The notes under the pieces: generated by a model
Databases searched by the model: none
What the model saw: only the letters and a program-made list of their open reading frames with translations
Told to the model about the DNA's origin: nothing
Made by a program: the position numbers and the translations under genes
Origin: Cyanobium sp. NIES-981
Lineage (GTDB): Bacteria; Cyanobacteriota; Cyanobacteriia; PCC-6307; Cyanobiaceae
Direction: 5' to 3'
Length of the DNA: 64,000 nt
NCBI RefSeq assembly: GCF_900088535.1
Contig: NZ_LT578417.1
Location: 2,957,546-3,021,545, forward strand
Part shown: piece after piece, positions 8,028-16,242 of the stretch
Numbering within the stretch: the first letter of the stretch is position 1
How the letters are laid out: each line of letters begins with the position of its first letter

Positions 8028-9742
8028 GGGCCTCCTGAGAAAGTGAGCCGCGGGCAATGCGCACCACAATGAGCCTGCCCGGGCGACCTCTGAGTGATCC
8101 TCAGGCCCCGCTGAGCTGACAACTCAGCTCTCTGCTGCTGGAGCTCAGAGCCCGTGCGGCGGAGACCAAGAGTTGCCAGCAGAGCACAAAATAGAGACAA
8201 AGAAGCTCCAGGAGCTTCTGGAGGTTCATGACCAGGACATTCATCGCGATGGATGAACCCTGTGTTGCCGGCAGTTTCTCTCGGATCAATCCCAATCCAT
8301 AGCGACGCTTGCCTTGACCGATCTTGCCTTCAACAGCATTGCGCCGCCTTTGATCATCAACGAACTGCCGCCTCTCGGCTGCCACCAACTCCGGATCATT
8401 CTTCGGGCGACCAAGACGAGGCCCACTCAGCCGAATGCCGTGACGCTGGCAGAATGCCCGATTTGATCTTGTGCGGTAGATCTGATCAGCGCAGATCACC
8501 TCCGGATAGCAGCCGTATCGACGACGATAGGCTTGGGCCTGAACTTTCAGATCTTCCCCTTCGTTGTAGGGGTCAAAGCTCAGCCGATCCAGGAAAGCAA
8601 ATCCTTCATCGGTGACAGAAAGTGAGATCTTGGCGCCGAACTCAACATTGCACCTCGCCTTGCCGCGAACAATTGGCCTGATGTGCGCTTGACAGAGGCT
8701 GACGATGCGAGCGGGAATACTTCTGGTGTCTGAGCGATAGAGAATGTTCTGCTGGCGGACCAGCTCACTGACAACCAACAGCTTCTGATAGGCATGCCGC
8801 CCAGCCGCCAGAAGGCTTGCGCCACAGGCTGTCAGGGCGTCAATGTTGGCAAGGTTGCGCTTGAGATGCCCAAGCTGTTGCTTGATCGCTTTGCGGATCT
8901 TGAGAAACCGAGGGCGTTTTTTCTTGGCCACGGCGAGGAACTGCTGCCTGGCCTGCTTCCGATGCGTTCGTGGTTTGTGACCAAAGGACTCTCTGACCTG
9001 CGAATACATGGCATCGATCAGAGTCTCGGTGAGCTCTCGGCCTTCATTGAGCAGCGAGAGATCCGTTGGATGCCGAATATCTGCCGGAACGCATGTCGCA
9101 TCAATCAGCAGTGACCCCTGATTTGGCCGTGGCGTTTTGGATTCAATCTTCTGATCAGCTGCGCTCCCGGCTCCGCCTCCATCGCTGCTGTCGTGCTCAT
9201 CAACTGCAGACGAACGGATCACGTTCAGACCGTGACGCACGATTCGTTCATTGCAGTCATTCACGACCGAATCTGGCAGCCGCTTCCGGAAGTACACCAT
9301 CATTGATGGGTCAAACGGAGCCGAGTACTGAAATGCCTCCAGGCCGATGAAGAACTGGAGATAGGGGTTCTCTTTGATTTGCTCAACCAGTTCTTCATCA
9401 GTCAGCCCCATGCGGGCCTTGATGATCAGGGCGCCCAGTGCCATGCGAAATGGCTTTGCCGGGGCGCCAAAGCCCTTGCAGAACTGAGCTGCATAGTCAC
9501 CTTCCAGCTCATCCCATGGGATCAGCTCAGCCAGCTTGATCCAGCGATTGTCACCAGAGAGCTTTCCTCCAAACGGCAGGAAGAAGTCCTCGAACGAGAG
9601 CTGATCACGATGCTCACGTCGGTACATGTGGAAAACTCTGGGCGGCTTTTGGGCGCAAACGAGCCCAATCTCGTACATTTTAGCCGAGAAAACTGCTCAC
9701 ATCCATTGCGCTGCAGTGGATGTGGCTTTTCTCAGGAGGCCC
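8028..9742 (-). mobile_element. IS5/IS1182-like insertion sequence, copy 2 (complete)
   Basis: 1,715 bp bounded by GGGCCTCCTGAGAAA (8028) and TTTCTCAGGAGGCCC (ending 9742), flanked by a 6-bp target duplication TAATTA at 8022-8027 and 9743-9748. The duplication is itself a palindrome. The insertion splits the XhoI-like gene. The transposase is identical to that of the copy at 42321-44035. Confidence 0.95.
8101..9678 (-). CDS. DDE transposase of the 1,715-bp IS, intact
   Basis: 525 aa, full length (starts [20 protein letters not shown]). Predicted catalytic residues are D193, D398 and E450; the YFRKRLP block lies in the DUF772-type N-terminal region. The C-terminal 40 residues are hydrophobic and low in complexity ([20 protein letters not shown]). 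Identical to the protein encoded at 42394-43971 and to the visible part of the copy at 3-1496. Confidence 0.93.
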   Translation of the reverse strand: MYEIGLVCAQKPPRVFHMYRREHRDQLSFEDFFLPFGGKLSGDNRWIKLAELIPWDELEGDYAAQFCKGFGAPAKPFRMALGALIIKARMGLTDEELVEQIKENPYLQFFIGLEAFQYSAPFDPSMMVYFRKRLPDSVVNDCNERIVRHGLNVIRSSAVDEHDSSDGGGAGSAADQKIESKTPRPNQGSLLIDATCVPADIRHPTDLSLLNEGRELTETLIDAMYSQVRESFGHKPRTHRKQARQQFLAVAKKKRPRFLKIRKAIKQQLGHLKRNLANIDALTACGASLLAAGRHAYQKLLVVSELVRQQNILYRSDTRSIPARIVSLCQAHIRPIVRGKARCNVEFGAKISLSVTDEGFAFLDRLSFDPYNEGEDLKVQAQAYRRRYGCYPEVICADQIYRTRSNRAFCQRHGIRLSGPRLGRPKNDPELVAAERRQFVDDQRRRNAVEGKIGQGKRRYGLGLIREKLPATQGSSIAMNVLVMNLQKLLELLCLYFVLCWQLLVSAARALSSSSRELSCQLSGA

Positions 9743-10320
9743 TAATTATTGACATCGTCAACGTAAACGGCCTATCACAAGCAGATATCCATATGAATCG
9801 AGCAATGCTTACTCTGCCTGGATTCTTCCGGCCTACGAAGTTATGGGATTTGTTGGTTCTACATAGAGGTGAACTCATTGCTGCTGTTGAATTGAAGAGT
9901 CAAGTCGGATCCTTCGGTAACAACTTCAACAACCGAACAGAAGAAGCTATAGGCACTGCTCATGATCTTTGGACCGCGTACAGGGAAGGAGCTCTTGGCA
10001 ACCAGCCAAGACCCTTCGCAGGGTGGCTCATGATGGTCGAAGATGCCCCTGGTTCACGGAGATCTGTTCGAGACGCCTCGCCTCACTTTCCTGTTCTTGC
10101 AGAGTTTCAAGGTGCTTCTTATCTCGGCAGATATGATCTCCTATGTCAGAAACCAATGAGGGAAGGTTTATACAGTTCTGCTTGTCTTCTTGCCTCACCA
10201 CGCGAAGCGGCTCTTTCAGGAGAGTTCTCTGAAATCTCTCCAATGACTAGCCTCAAGACATTCATAACTTCACTAGCCGGGCACATCGCTTCAGAAGCTT
10301 CTCGTCTAGCCTGAAGAAGG

Positions 10321-10407
10321 ATCTAACATCAAGATCCAGCGGACGGGAGCAGCGATTGACTTGGATGATTCACAACTTCCGCCCGCCGCTGATCTTGAGC
10401 GTTAGAG
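10321..10407 (+). other. attC-like integron recombination site 3
   Basis: Outer boxes ATCTAAC (10321-10327) and GTTAGAG (10401-10407). Inner arms TCAAGATCCAGCGG (10329-10342) and CCGCTGATCTTGA (10386-10398) pair except for one extra C on the left. Length is 87 bp. It starts 7 bp after the XhoI-like stop codon. The arms are identical to those of site 1, while the centre differs, as expected for sites within one array. It is the last such site seen; the following gene is chromosomal in character. Confidence 0.83.
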
Positions 10408-10496
10408 GCCGCAGCAGCCACCGGCTCAGCATGGACCCATCAGGCGATTCCACACCCACACAGATGTCCACAACAGCAGCTCTCTGGGACTCATAA

Positions 10497-12128
10497 TCAG
10501 CCAAACCATGGCAGTTTCAAACCAAAGCCCTCGATGGGGCCCATCACAAGTTTGTTGAGTGCACGACCCAGAACAACTTGCGGTTCATCGGCACGAATAG
10601 GGATCACGGGGTGCTGGAGCGTCTTCGATGGATCTGAGCCCTTCACCAGGTTGCGTCTGATCAGGGAGTTCGCTGCTTCCAGGCCACACACATAGGCGCG
10701 TTCCTGGCAGAGACCTTTGGCGCCATGCTCCCGGTCGCCCATCCGCACCCAGTCGCCAGCGCAGACGATCGAAGGTATGGAGGTTTCCAGGGGTGGCCGC
10801 TTTCTGAAACTGCCGGGAGAGAAGTGAGACACAGAGCCTGGATAGCGGCGCACTTCGGCATCCACCACCTTCGCGTTTCGGAATTCAGGATGCGTGAAGG
10901 GCAGTAACTGGTGCATCAGACAATCCATGATCTCCTGATCCGGCATCGCTGCAATGCCGGCGGCGTTGTAGAAGTCGCTGGCCACCACCGAACCCTGCGG
11001 GGGTTCATCACCCCAGAGCGCCTGCTCTGAATCCCGCTGCAGCTGATCCAGCATGAAAAAGGTGCCACCAGCGCCCTGCAGCGCCGAAAAGCGGGAGAAC
11101 ACATTGGCCGGATAGGCGATGGGAACGTAGCGATCCAGCCACAGACGGCTGGACACCACATCGATCGAACCCAGCGACGCCGCGGCCACCAGCTCGGGTG
11201 CCGCCTTGCTGCATTCCGGAGATTCGGACATCAACGCCTTGAGCCCCTTCGCCCCCACCGCCAACACCACAGCATCCACATCCTCCAGCACCGTGATGTC
11301 TCCTGTGCGCACATCCTGCAGCTCAACGGAGCGAACGACATGAGTGGCTGCCGAAACATGCAATCGCCTCGCCAGGGTTCCTCCCAGCACCCGCAGGTCA
11401 TGGCGTGCGACCAGCCTGCGGCTGAGCGGCTGAAACAGATGCTCTGCGATGCTCTTGGATTTGATCCAGCGAACATCAAAGGAATCCTGATGGGCCAGGG
11501 CGTAGTAATAGAGCAGCTCCATGGCCACCGCCGCCGAGAGTTCCTCGGGAGGCTTGAACAGGCCCACCAGCAAGGTGGGCCGCAGGAAGTCATCGATCAT
11601 CCGGTCGCTGATGCCAAGCCTCACGAAGAGTGCTTGCGCGTTGAGGTCGTCGTAGTGCTGAAATACCCGATCGCTGCGATTGAGATCGAGGATGGCGTAG
11701 AGAAGCCCTGCAATGCTCAGCCGATCCCGAACCGGCAGGCGTTTGAAGTTGGTGACGGTGGCCAGCACCTGACCCAGGGGACTCGGCCACTGGGGCGACT
11801 CACCGAACACCGGAGCCGTGGCCTCCAAGCCATCGGGCGACCAGAACGCACTGGTGGTGAAGCCGGTGTAGATGCTGCCCACATCGAGCTCTTCCGTGAG
11901 GGCATTGATGTTGGGATAATCCTTCCAGAAGCCTCGGGTTCCCGCTTCAAAGGGTTTGCCGCTTTTCGTGGTGACGGGTTGGCTGCCGGTGGGGTCGGCC
12001 ATCCCATCGACCAACGTCACACGAACGCCGGCTTCACACAGCCCCTTGGCGGCGCCCCAGCCAGCCCAGCCGGCTCCGATGACAACCACATGAGAGCCTC
12101 TCTGGCCGGCCGAGGTGTTGTGTGGCAT
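10497..12128 (-). CDS. FAD-dependent oxidoreductase (amine oxidase / phytoene dehydrogenase-like)
   Basis: About 543 aa from ATG 12128 (MPHNTSAGQRGSHVVVIGAG); upstream ATGs at 12143, 12158 and 12236 would only add an uninformative leader. The N-terminus has the dinucleotide-binding fold VVVIGAGWAGWGAAKGLCEA followed by VTLVDG. The C-terminus has IVCAGDWVRMGDREHGAKGL, the FAD-contacting motif with a membrane-anchoring-like tail typical of carotenoid or squalene-type flavoenzymes. Substrate is not identifiable; related cyanobacterial proteins are annotated as hydroxysqualene dehydroxylase-like, phytoene dehydrogenase-like or NAD(P)-binding. A promoter should lie between it and the divergent acetyltransferase gene. 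Confidence 0.8.
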   Translation of the reverse strand: MPHNTSAGQRGSHVVVIGAGWAGWGAAKGLCEAGVRVTLVDGMADPTGSQPVTTKSGKPFEAGTRGFWKDYPNINALTEELDVGSIYTGFTTSAFWSPDGLEATAPVFGESPQWPSPLGQVLATVTNFKRLPVRDRLSIAGLLYAILDLNRSDRVFQHYDDLNAQALFVRLGISDRMIDDFLRPTLLVGLFKPPEELSAAVAMELLYYYALAHQDSFDVRWIKSKSIAEHLFQPLSRRLVARHDLRVLGGTLARRLHVSAATHVVRSVELQDVRTGDITVLEDVDAVVLAVGAKGLKALMSESPECSKAAPELVAAASLGSIDVVSSRLWLDRYVPIAYPANVFSRFSALQGAGGTFFMLDQLQRDSEQALWGDEPPQGSVVASDFYNAAGIAAMPDQEIMDCLMHQLLPFTHPEFRNAKVVDAEVRRYPGSVSHFSPGSFRKRPPLETSIPSIVCAGDWVRMGDREHGAKGLCQERAYVCGLEAANSLIRRNLVKGSDPSKTLQHPVIPIRADEPQVVLGRALNKLVMGPIEGFGLKLPWFG

Positions 12129-12403
12129 CGCTCGTTCCTGCATCGCACGCTCTGGCATCAGCCCATCCCCTGCAAGATACGCAAGACCCGCTCCAAGGCC
12201 TGATTGACGTGACAGGGAGAGATGGCAATGCCTCATTCAGCCTGATCATGGCTCCAGAAACGATTGGTTTGAAATTGGTTTCAAATTGATTTGAATCTGC
12301 TCCAGTGCGGGCCCAGAGAAAGCCATGTCTGAGGGGCGATGGAAGACCCCCCTGTTCACCAGGGTGGAGCCCCCGTGTCGCCATGCGCTTGGAATGCCGA
12401 CCC

Positions 12404-12964
12404 ATGACACCTCAGACACCCCAACCCCTCACCTTCGATTCCCTTGACACCAGCAGCCGCGACGCCGTGGCCGAGCTGTTCACCCGTACGTTCACCGCCT
12501 CCGAAGGCGAGCGTGAGGGCATCCTGGTGGGGAACCTGGCTTCCGAGCTCGCGGGCTTGATCGACGATCAGGAGGTGATGGCCATCGGCGCCCGTCAGGG
12601 AGATGCTCTGGTGGGCTGCGTGATCTTCAGCCACCTTCAGTTCGAGCACGCCTCACGGATTTTCATGCTCTCCCCCCTGGCTGTGCGCACGGCGTTCCAG
12701 CGCCAGGGCATCGGCAGCCAGTTGATCCGCCACGGCCTGGAGGAGCTCCAGCGTCGCTCGGTGGCGGTGGTGGTCACCTACGGCGACCCGGCCTTCTACG
12801 GCAAAGCGGGGTTCCAGCCCATCGCTCCGGGCACGATTCAGCCGCCATTCCCGCTGTCTCAGCCGCAGGGGTGGCTCGGCTGTTCTCTCATGGGAGAGCC
12901 GCTGCCCGCCCTTCCCGGCCGCCCCACTTGCGTGAGGCCGTTCAGGAATCCCGCCTACTGGTGA
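12404..12964 (+). CDS. GNAT-family N-acetyltransferase
   Basis: 186 aa from ATG 12404 (MTPQTPQPLTFDSLD); the frame is open upstream but that stretch looks like leader. The fold shows as AVAELFTRTFTASEGEREG at the N-terminus, the acetyl-CoA loop region MLSPLAVRTAFQRQGIGSQL with the Q/R-x-x-G-x-G/S pattern, and VVVTYGDPAFYGKAGFQPIA, the 'FYxxxGF' block. This subgroup (YhbS-like) acetylates small molecules or proteins; substrate unknown. Its stop is 10 bp from the convergent valS 3'-end fragment. Confidence 0.87.
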   Translation: MTPQTPQPLTFDSLDTSSRDAVAELFTRTFTASEGEREGILVGNLASELAGLIDDQEVMAIGARQGDALVGCVIFSHLQFEHASRIFMLSPLAVRTAFQRQGIGSQLIRHGLEELQRRSVAVVVTYGDPAFYGKAGFQPIAPGTIQPPFPLSQPQGWLGCSLMGEPLPALPGRPTCVRPFRNPAYW

Positions 12965-13196
12965 GGAGCTGAGCTCAGCCCAGCCCCTGCAGGCGCCCCC
13001 GGGCCAGCGCGGCCTGGGCCTCGGCTTCCGCCAGGTTGGCGCGGCAGGCGGCCACCACCTCCGGCGGCGCCTTACCGGCGAAATTCGGGTTGGCGAGGCG
13101 GCCGGCCAGGCCCTGGATCTCCTTCTCCGCCTTGCTCAGGTCTTTTGACGTGACCCCCTTTATCGGTCCAGGGCTTATGAGAGTGGGTGGTCATGG

Positions 13197-14039
13197 TCAT
13201 GCTGCAGCTCCTTGTTGAGCTGCCTCCATGGGCGTACGCCCTTGGAGGGCCGAGTGTGGCCTGAGCGTGTTGTACTCCCATCGCCAGCGATCGGCCAGGA
13301 TCTGAGCCTCCGGGGCTGTGGTGAACAACTCGGTGTTGAGGAACTCATCCCGGAACCGGCCGTTGAACGACTCGGCAAAACCGTTCTCCCACGGGGATCC
13401 TGGCTCGATGTAGGCCGTGCTGGTGGTGGTACTGGTCTCACACCAGTCCCGTAGAGCCTGGGCAATGAACTCAGGGCCGTTGTCCGATCGGATGAACGCT
13501 GGCGCCGGGTAGAGGCTGGTGAGTTCCTCCAGCACAGTCACCACGTCTTTGGCCTTGCACCGCCTGCCCACCCGGATCGCCAGGCAGAGGCGGCTGTGCT
13601 CGTCGATCACGTTCAGGAACTTGAGTCTGCGGCCATCGGCGGTGGCATCGAACTGGAAATCCATGGCCCACACCTGGTGGGGATGCTGGGCCCGGTGACG
13701 CCTCACCGAGCCGTCGGCGGGCCGTGCCCGCTTCCGCTTCCTGGGAGTGGGCCGCTGCAGCCCCTCCTCCCGCCAGAGCCGTTGCACCCGCTTGTGGTTC
13801 ACGGTCCAGCCCTCCCGACGCAGCAGGCGGTAGGCCATGCGGCGGCCCCAGCGGATGTGCTCAGCTGCAATCTCCCTCAGGCGGTGCCGAAGCTTGGTCT
13901 CCTCCAGGTCGACGACCTTCCCGCAATGGCGCTGGGTGCTGCGGTGCTGCCCCACAACACGGCAGGCCTGGCGCTCTGATGCCCGGTAACGCTCCTGCAG
14001 GACCGTGACGGCCCTGCGACGGCGTTCCGGGCTCAGAAG
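13197..14039 (-). CDS. IS3-family OrfB transposase (copy A)
   Basis: About 280 aa in the frame entered at [21 protein letters not shown]_21 region ([20 protein letters not shown]), then the rve integrase core with D of [16 protein letters not shown] of [15 protein letters not shown] and E of [18 protein letters not shown]. No ATG is found at the frame entry, so it is probably made as the OrfAB frameshift product. The frame is intact to the TGA at 13197. Confidence 0.9.
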   Translation of the reverse strand, partial: LLSPERRRRAVTVLQERYRASERQACRVVGQHRSTQRHCGKVVDLEETKLRHRLREIAAEHIRWGRRMAYRLLRREGWTVNHKRVQRLWREEGLQRPTPRKRKRARPADGSVRRHRAQHPHQVWAMDFQFDATADGRRLKFLNVIDEHSRLCLAIRVGRRCKAKDVVTVLEELTSLYPAPAFIRSDNGPEFIAQALRDWCETSTTTSTAYIEPGSPWENGFAESFNGRFRDEFLNTELFTTAPEAQILADRWRWEYNTLRPHSALQGRTPMEAAQQGAAA

Positions 14040-14311
14040 TTTCCCTCCGCAAGGTCCTTGAGCATCGCCTTCTCCAACTCGGCTTCTGCCAACAACTTCT
14101 TGAGCCGGGCGTTCTCCTTCTCCAGCTGCGTCAGCCGGCGGGCCTCCTCGGCCTGCATGCCGCCGTACTGCTGCCGCCAGCGGTGATACGTCGGCTGCGT
14201 CACCTCGATGACGCGGCAGACATCGGCGACGGTCTTGCCCTGGGCAATCAGCTGGTCGGCGGTCTTGAGCTTGCGGATGATCTGCTCCGCTGTGTGCCTG
14301 GTGCGTTTCAT
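14033..14311 (-). CDS. IS3-family OrfA (copy A)
   Basis: 92 aa from ATG 14311 ([20 protein letters not shown]). Transposase_8-type helix-turn-helix ([18 protein letters not shown]) followed by a leucine-zipper coiled coil ([20 protein letters not shown]). The stop lies at the overlap with the orfB frame, where the usual -1 frameshift would make OrfAB; the AAAC run in GGGAAACTTC is a possible slip site. Confidence 0.9.
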   Translation of the reverse strand: MKRTRHTAEQIIRKLKTADQLIAQGKTVADVCRVIEVTQPTYHRWRQQYGGMQAEEARRLTQLEKENARLKKLLAEAELEKAMLKDLAEGNF

Positions 14312-14468
14312 GGTGAAGTCCCCGGCCCAGTCTGGCCGGCTGAGGACTCTCATTCACCCTGGACCAATTCCCGGGGTCCACGTCACTTTCCCCAGGCGGC
14401 GTTCCGCCATGGCCGGCGCCTCCGACGCGGCGGGAGAGCCTGAGGCAGGCGCTTCAGAAGCCGCTGGG

Positions 14469-16178
14469 TCAGATCTGAAACACCAGCCGCAGCCGGCAGA
14501 CGCCGCCCTGGCAGGTGGGCTCGATCCGGTCGGCGTTCACATCCACCAGAAAACAGGACAGTCCGCTGATGAAGGCCTGCTCCTCGCTGGGCTCGCGGAT
14601 GAAGCGGGCCGTACGGGTCTGCACCAGGCTGCCCTCGTAGGTCAGTTCGGCCGTGACGTCGTAGTCGTCATAGGCGAGGCTCAGGGCGATCGGGCCGGTG
14701 TTCGCGTTCGACGCCAGGATCTGGTCGGTGAGGTCGTCCAGGGTTCGCAGAATCCGCTCCGACTCCCGGGCAGGGAGCTTCCAGACCTTGGCGCGGTCCC
14801 GCACGAACCGGTTCAGCTGTCGGTTGGTGGCCGGTTGATCCTCCAGGCTCAGGTCCAGCTGACTGGAGCGACGTCGTCCCAGCAGAAAAAGAAGGTTGAG
14901 GCCAACTGCAGCGATCGTGGCGATGGCGATCGGCGAGGCGGTAATCGGCTGGGTCCAGGCAGGCAGGGCCTTGAAGAAGCCCGGGTAGATCACGCTGCCC
15001 ATCGCCAGGATCAGCGCGATGCCGATGGTGAACGTCTCCCGGATGGCCACCGGCCGGCGGAAGGCGATCTCCATTCCGCCCACCAGCATGAACGAGCCGT
15101 TGAAGAACAGTGCTGCAGCCATCACCGGCTTCGGCATGTGCACGATCAAGGTGGCCAGCTTGGGCAGGCAGGCCAGCAGCAAGAACCACACCGCCAGCGA
15201 CCACACGATCGCTCGGCTGGTGGCGCCGGTGGCGCGCTGGATCCCCGCCAGGGTTGGGCTTACGCTCAGCCCCGGCGTGGCGAACAGCCCCCCCAGGGCG
15301 CAGCCCAGCCCATCCGCCAGCACCCCTCCGCGCAGGCTGCGGGTGTCGGGCTTGCTCCAGCTGCTGTCGTTCATCTGCTGGCATGTGGTGATCACTCCCA
15401 CCGTGCGCAGCCCGGAAGCCACGCCGGCCAGAAGGAAGGGGAAGACGAAGTCCCAGTGGAAGGCCACTCCGGCCGGTGCCAGTAACGGCACGGCGAAGGG
15501 CTGGGCCGCTGCGAAGTTGGTGGTGAGCACAGGCGAGAGCTGCCCCAGTGCAGTGGCAAGGCCGTAGCCCGCCAGGATTCCCAGGAGAGCGCAGAAGAGC
15601 TTCATCGGACCCCGCCCCCAGACGCTCAACCCCACCATCACCCCCACCGCCACCCCGAAGATCAGCTCCACCGGCCCGAACGACGCCGTGCCGGCCAGGC
15701 GGGCATCCAACACAATGCCCAGGGCGATCTTGGCCAGTTCGATGCCAACCGCCATCAGGATGATCCCGGACACCACGGCCGGGAACACCCGTCTGAGGCT
15801 GGTGACCAAGCGGGACAGCAACATCTCGGTGGCGGCCGCGAACACCACCATCCCCGCCACCAGGGGCAGGCCGCCCACCGAGGCTGCCGACAGCGACGCC
15901 GGCAGGTAGATGGCCGACACGATCGGCGGGCAGAGATAGCCAGAACCGAGCAGGGGCCAGCGGCGCGCCTGGAGCAGGGCGTGCAGCACCACGGCCACCA
16001 TCGCCATACCGATGTATGGCGCCGCCTGACTGGAGCGGATGCCTGCCGCCTCCACCACCAGGGCCACCAGCACCAGGTAGGGACAGATCACCACCGCGTG
16101 CTGCAGACCCAGCAGGGCAAGCTTCAGCGGCGGTGGCCGCTCGTCGATCCAGTAGGCAATCTCCGGCGGGCGTTCCAT
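14469..16178 (-). CDS. NCS2-family nucleobase/xanthine-uracil permease with C-terminal extension
   Basis: 569 aa, strongly hydrophobic to about residue 430, with roughly 12-14 membrane segments. The first segment has LALLGLQHAVVICPYLVLVA, with the QH of the NCS2 signature in TM1; GLSVSPTLAGIQRATGATSR corresponds to the substrate-site helix. Members import xanthine, uric acid or uracil with H+ or Na+. The last 140 residues form a soluble domain (FVRDRAKVWKLPARESERIL ... DDLTDQILASNA) that resembles a histidine-kinase-like ATPase remnant; this is a weak impression. Located 64 bp downstream of valS on the same strand. Confidence 0.82.
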   Translation of the reverse strand: MERPPEIAYWIDERPPPLKLALLGLQHAVVICPYLVLVALVVEAAGIRSSQAAPYIGMAMVAVVLHALLQARRWPLLGSGYLCPPIVSAIYLPASLSAASVGGLPLVAGMVVFAAATEMLLSRLVTSLRRVFPAVVSGIILMAVGIELAKIALGIVLDARLAGTASFGPVELIFGVAVGVMVGLSVWGRGPMKLFCALLGILAGYGLATALGQLSPVLTTNFAAAQPFAVPLLAPAGVAFHWDFVFPFLLAGVASGLRTVGVITTCQQMNDSSWSKPDTRSLRGGVLADGLGCALGGLFATPGLSVSPTLAGIQRATGATSRAIVWSLAVWFLLLACLPKLATLIVHMPKPVMAAALFFNGSFMLVGGMEIAFRRPVAIRETFTIGIALILAMGSVIYPGFFKALPAWTQPITASPIAIATIAAVGLNLLFLLGRRRSSQLDLSLEDQPATNRQLNRFVRDRAKVWKLPARESERILRTLDDLTDQILASNANTGPIALSLAYDDYDVTAELTYEGSLVQTRTARFIREPSEEQAFISGLSCFLVDVNADRIEPTCQGGVCRLRLVFQI

Positions 16179-16242
16179 ACCTCTGGTTTAGGCCCCTGGT
16201 GGTTGGGGCCCAAGTGGTTGGGGCCCTGCGGCCGGCCTCAGA

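Larger units (their letters stand above)
7861..10314 (+). pseudogene. XhoI/PaeR7I-type type II restriction endonuclease, interrupted by IS
   Basis: The gene is in two pieces. Bases 7862-8027 encode [20 protein letters not shown] ... [11 protein letters not shown], and 9749-10314 continue with [20 protein letters not shown] and end in [14 protein letters not shown]. The core [20 protein letters not shown] followed by [20 protein letters not shown] is the conserved centre of the XhoI/PaeR7I family (CTCGAG-cutting in characterised members), with a PD-(D/E)xK-type ELK. Removing IS copy 2 and one TAATTA restores a continuous frame of about 243 codons, near the 246 aa of PaeR7I. Only the first few codons are missing, at the IS3 boundary. 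No matching methyltransferase is present in the window. AT-richer than the core genes, and followed by attC-like site 3, so it is a cassette gene. Confidence 0.88.
13146..14385 (-). mobile_element. IS3-family insertion sequence (IS407-like), copy A
   Basis: 1,240 bp with imperfect terminal repeats TGACGTGACCCCCTTTATCG (at 13146) and, from the other end, TGACGTGGACCCCGGGAATT. Flanked by the 4-bp direct repeat CTTT (13142-13145 and 14386-14389); 4-bp duplications fit the IS407 group. It carries orfA and a longer orfB in another frame. It sits inside the duplicated valS tail. Same length as copy B at 40604-41843, with scattered differences in orfB. Confidence 0.93.
12975..14410 (-). pseudogene. 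Diverged duplicate of the valS 3' end, interrupted by IS
   Basis: Bases 12975-13145 encode 57 codons, [20 protein letters not shown] ... LARGRLQGLG, followed by a stop. This matches the C-terminal coiled-coil tail of the ValRS at 16243-19017 with about seven substitutions. The IS3-family element at 13146-14385 (target duplication CTTT) interrupts it. The few codons beyond the IS (about 14386-14410, MAERRLG) still resemble the native SRLE segment; farther upstream the resemblance ends. It cannot encode an active synthetase. It lies downstream of the NCS2 gene in the valS-NCS2 direction, so the NCS2 gene is bracketed by two valS 3' ends. Confidence 0.88.

Noticed and set aside
1..10500. Integron integrase or attI site
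   Set aside because: No tyrosine-recombinase reading frame exists in the region; all integrase-like motifs belong to IS transposases.
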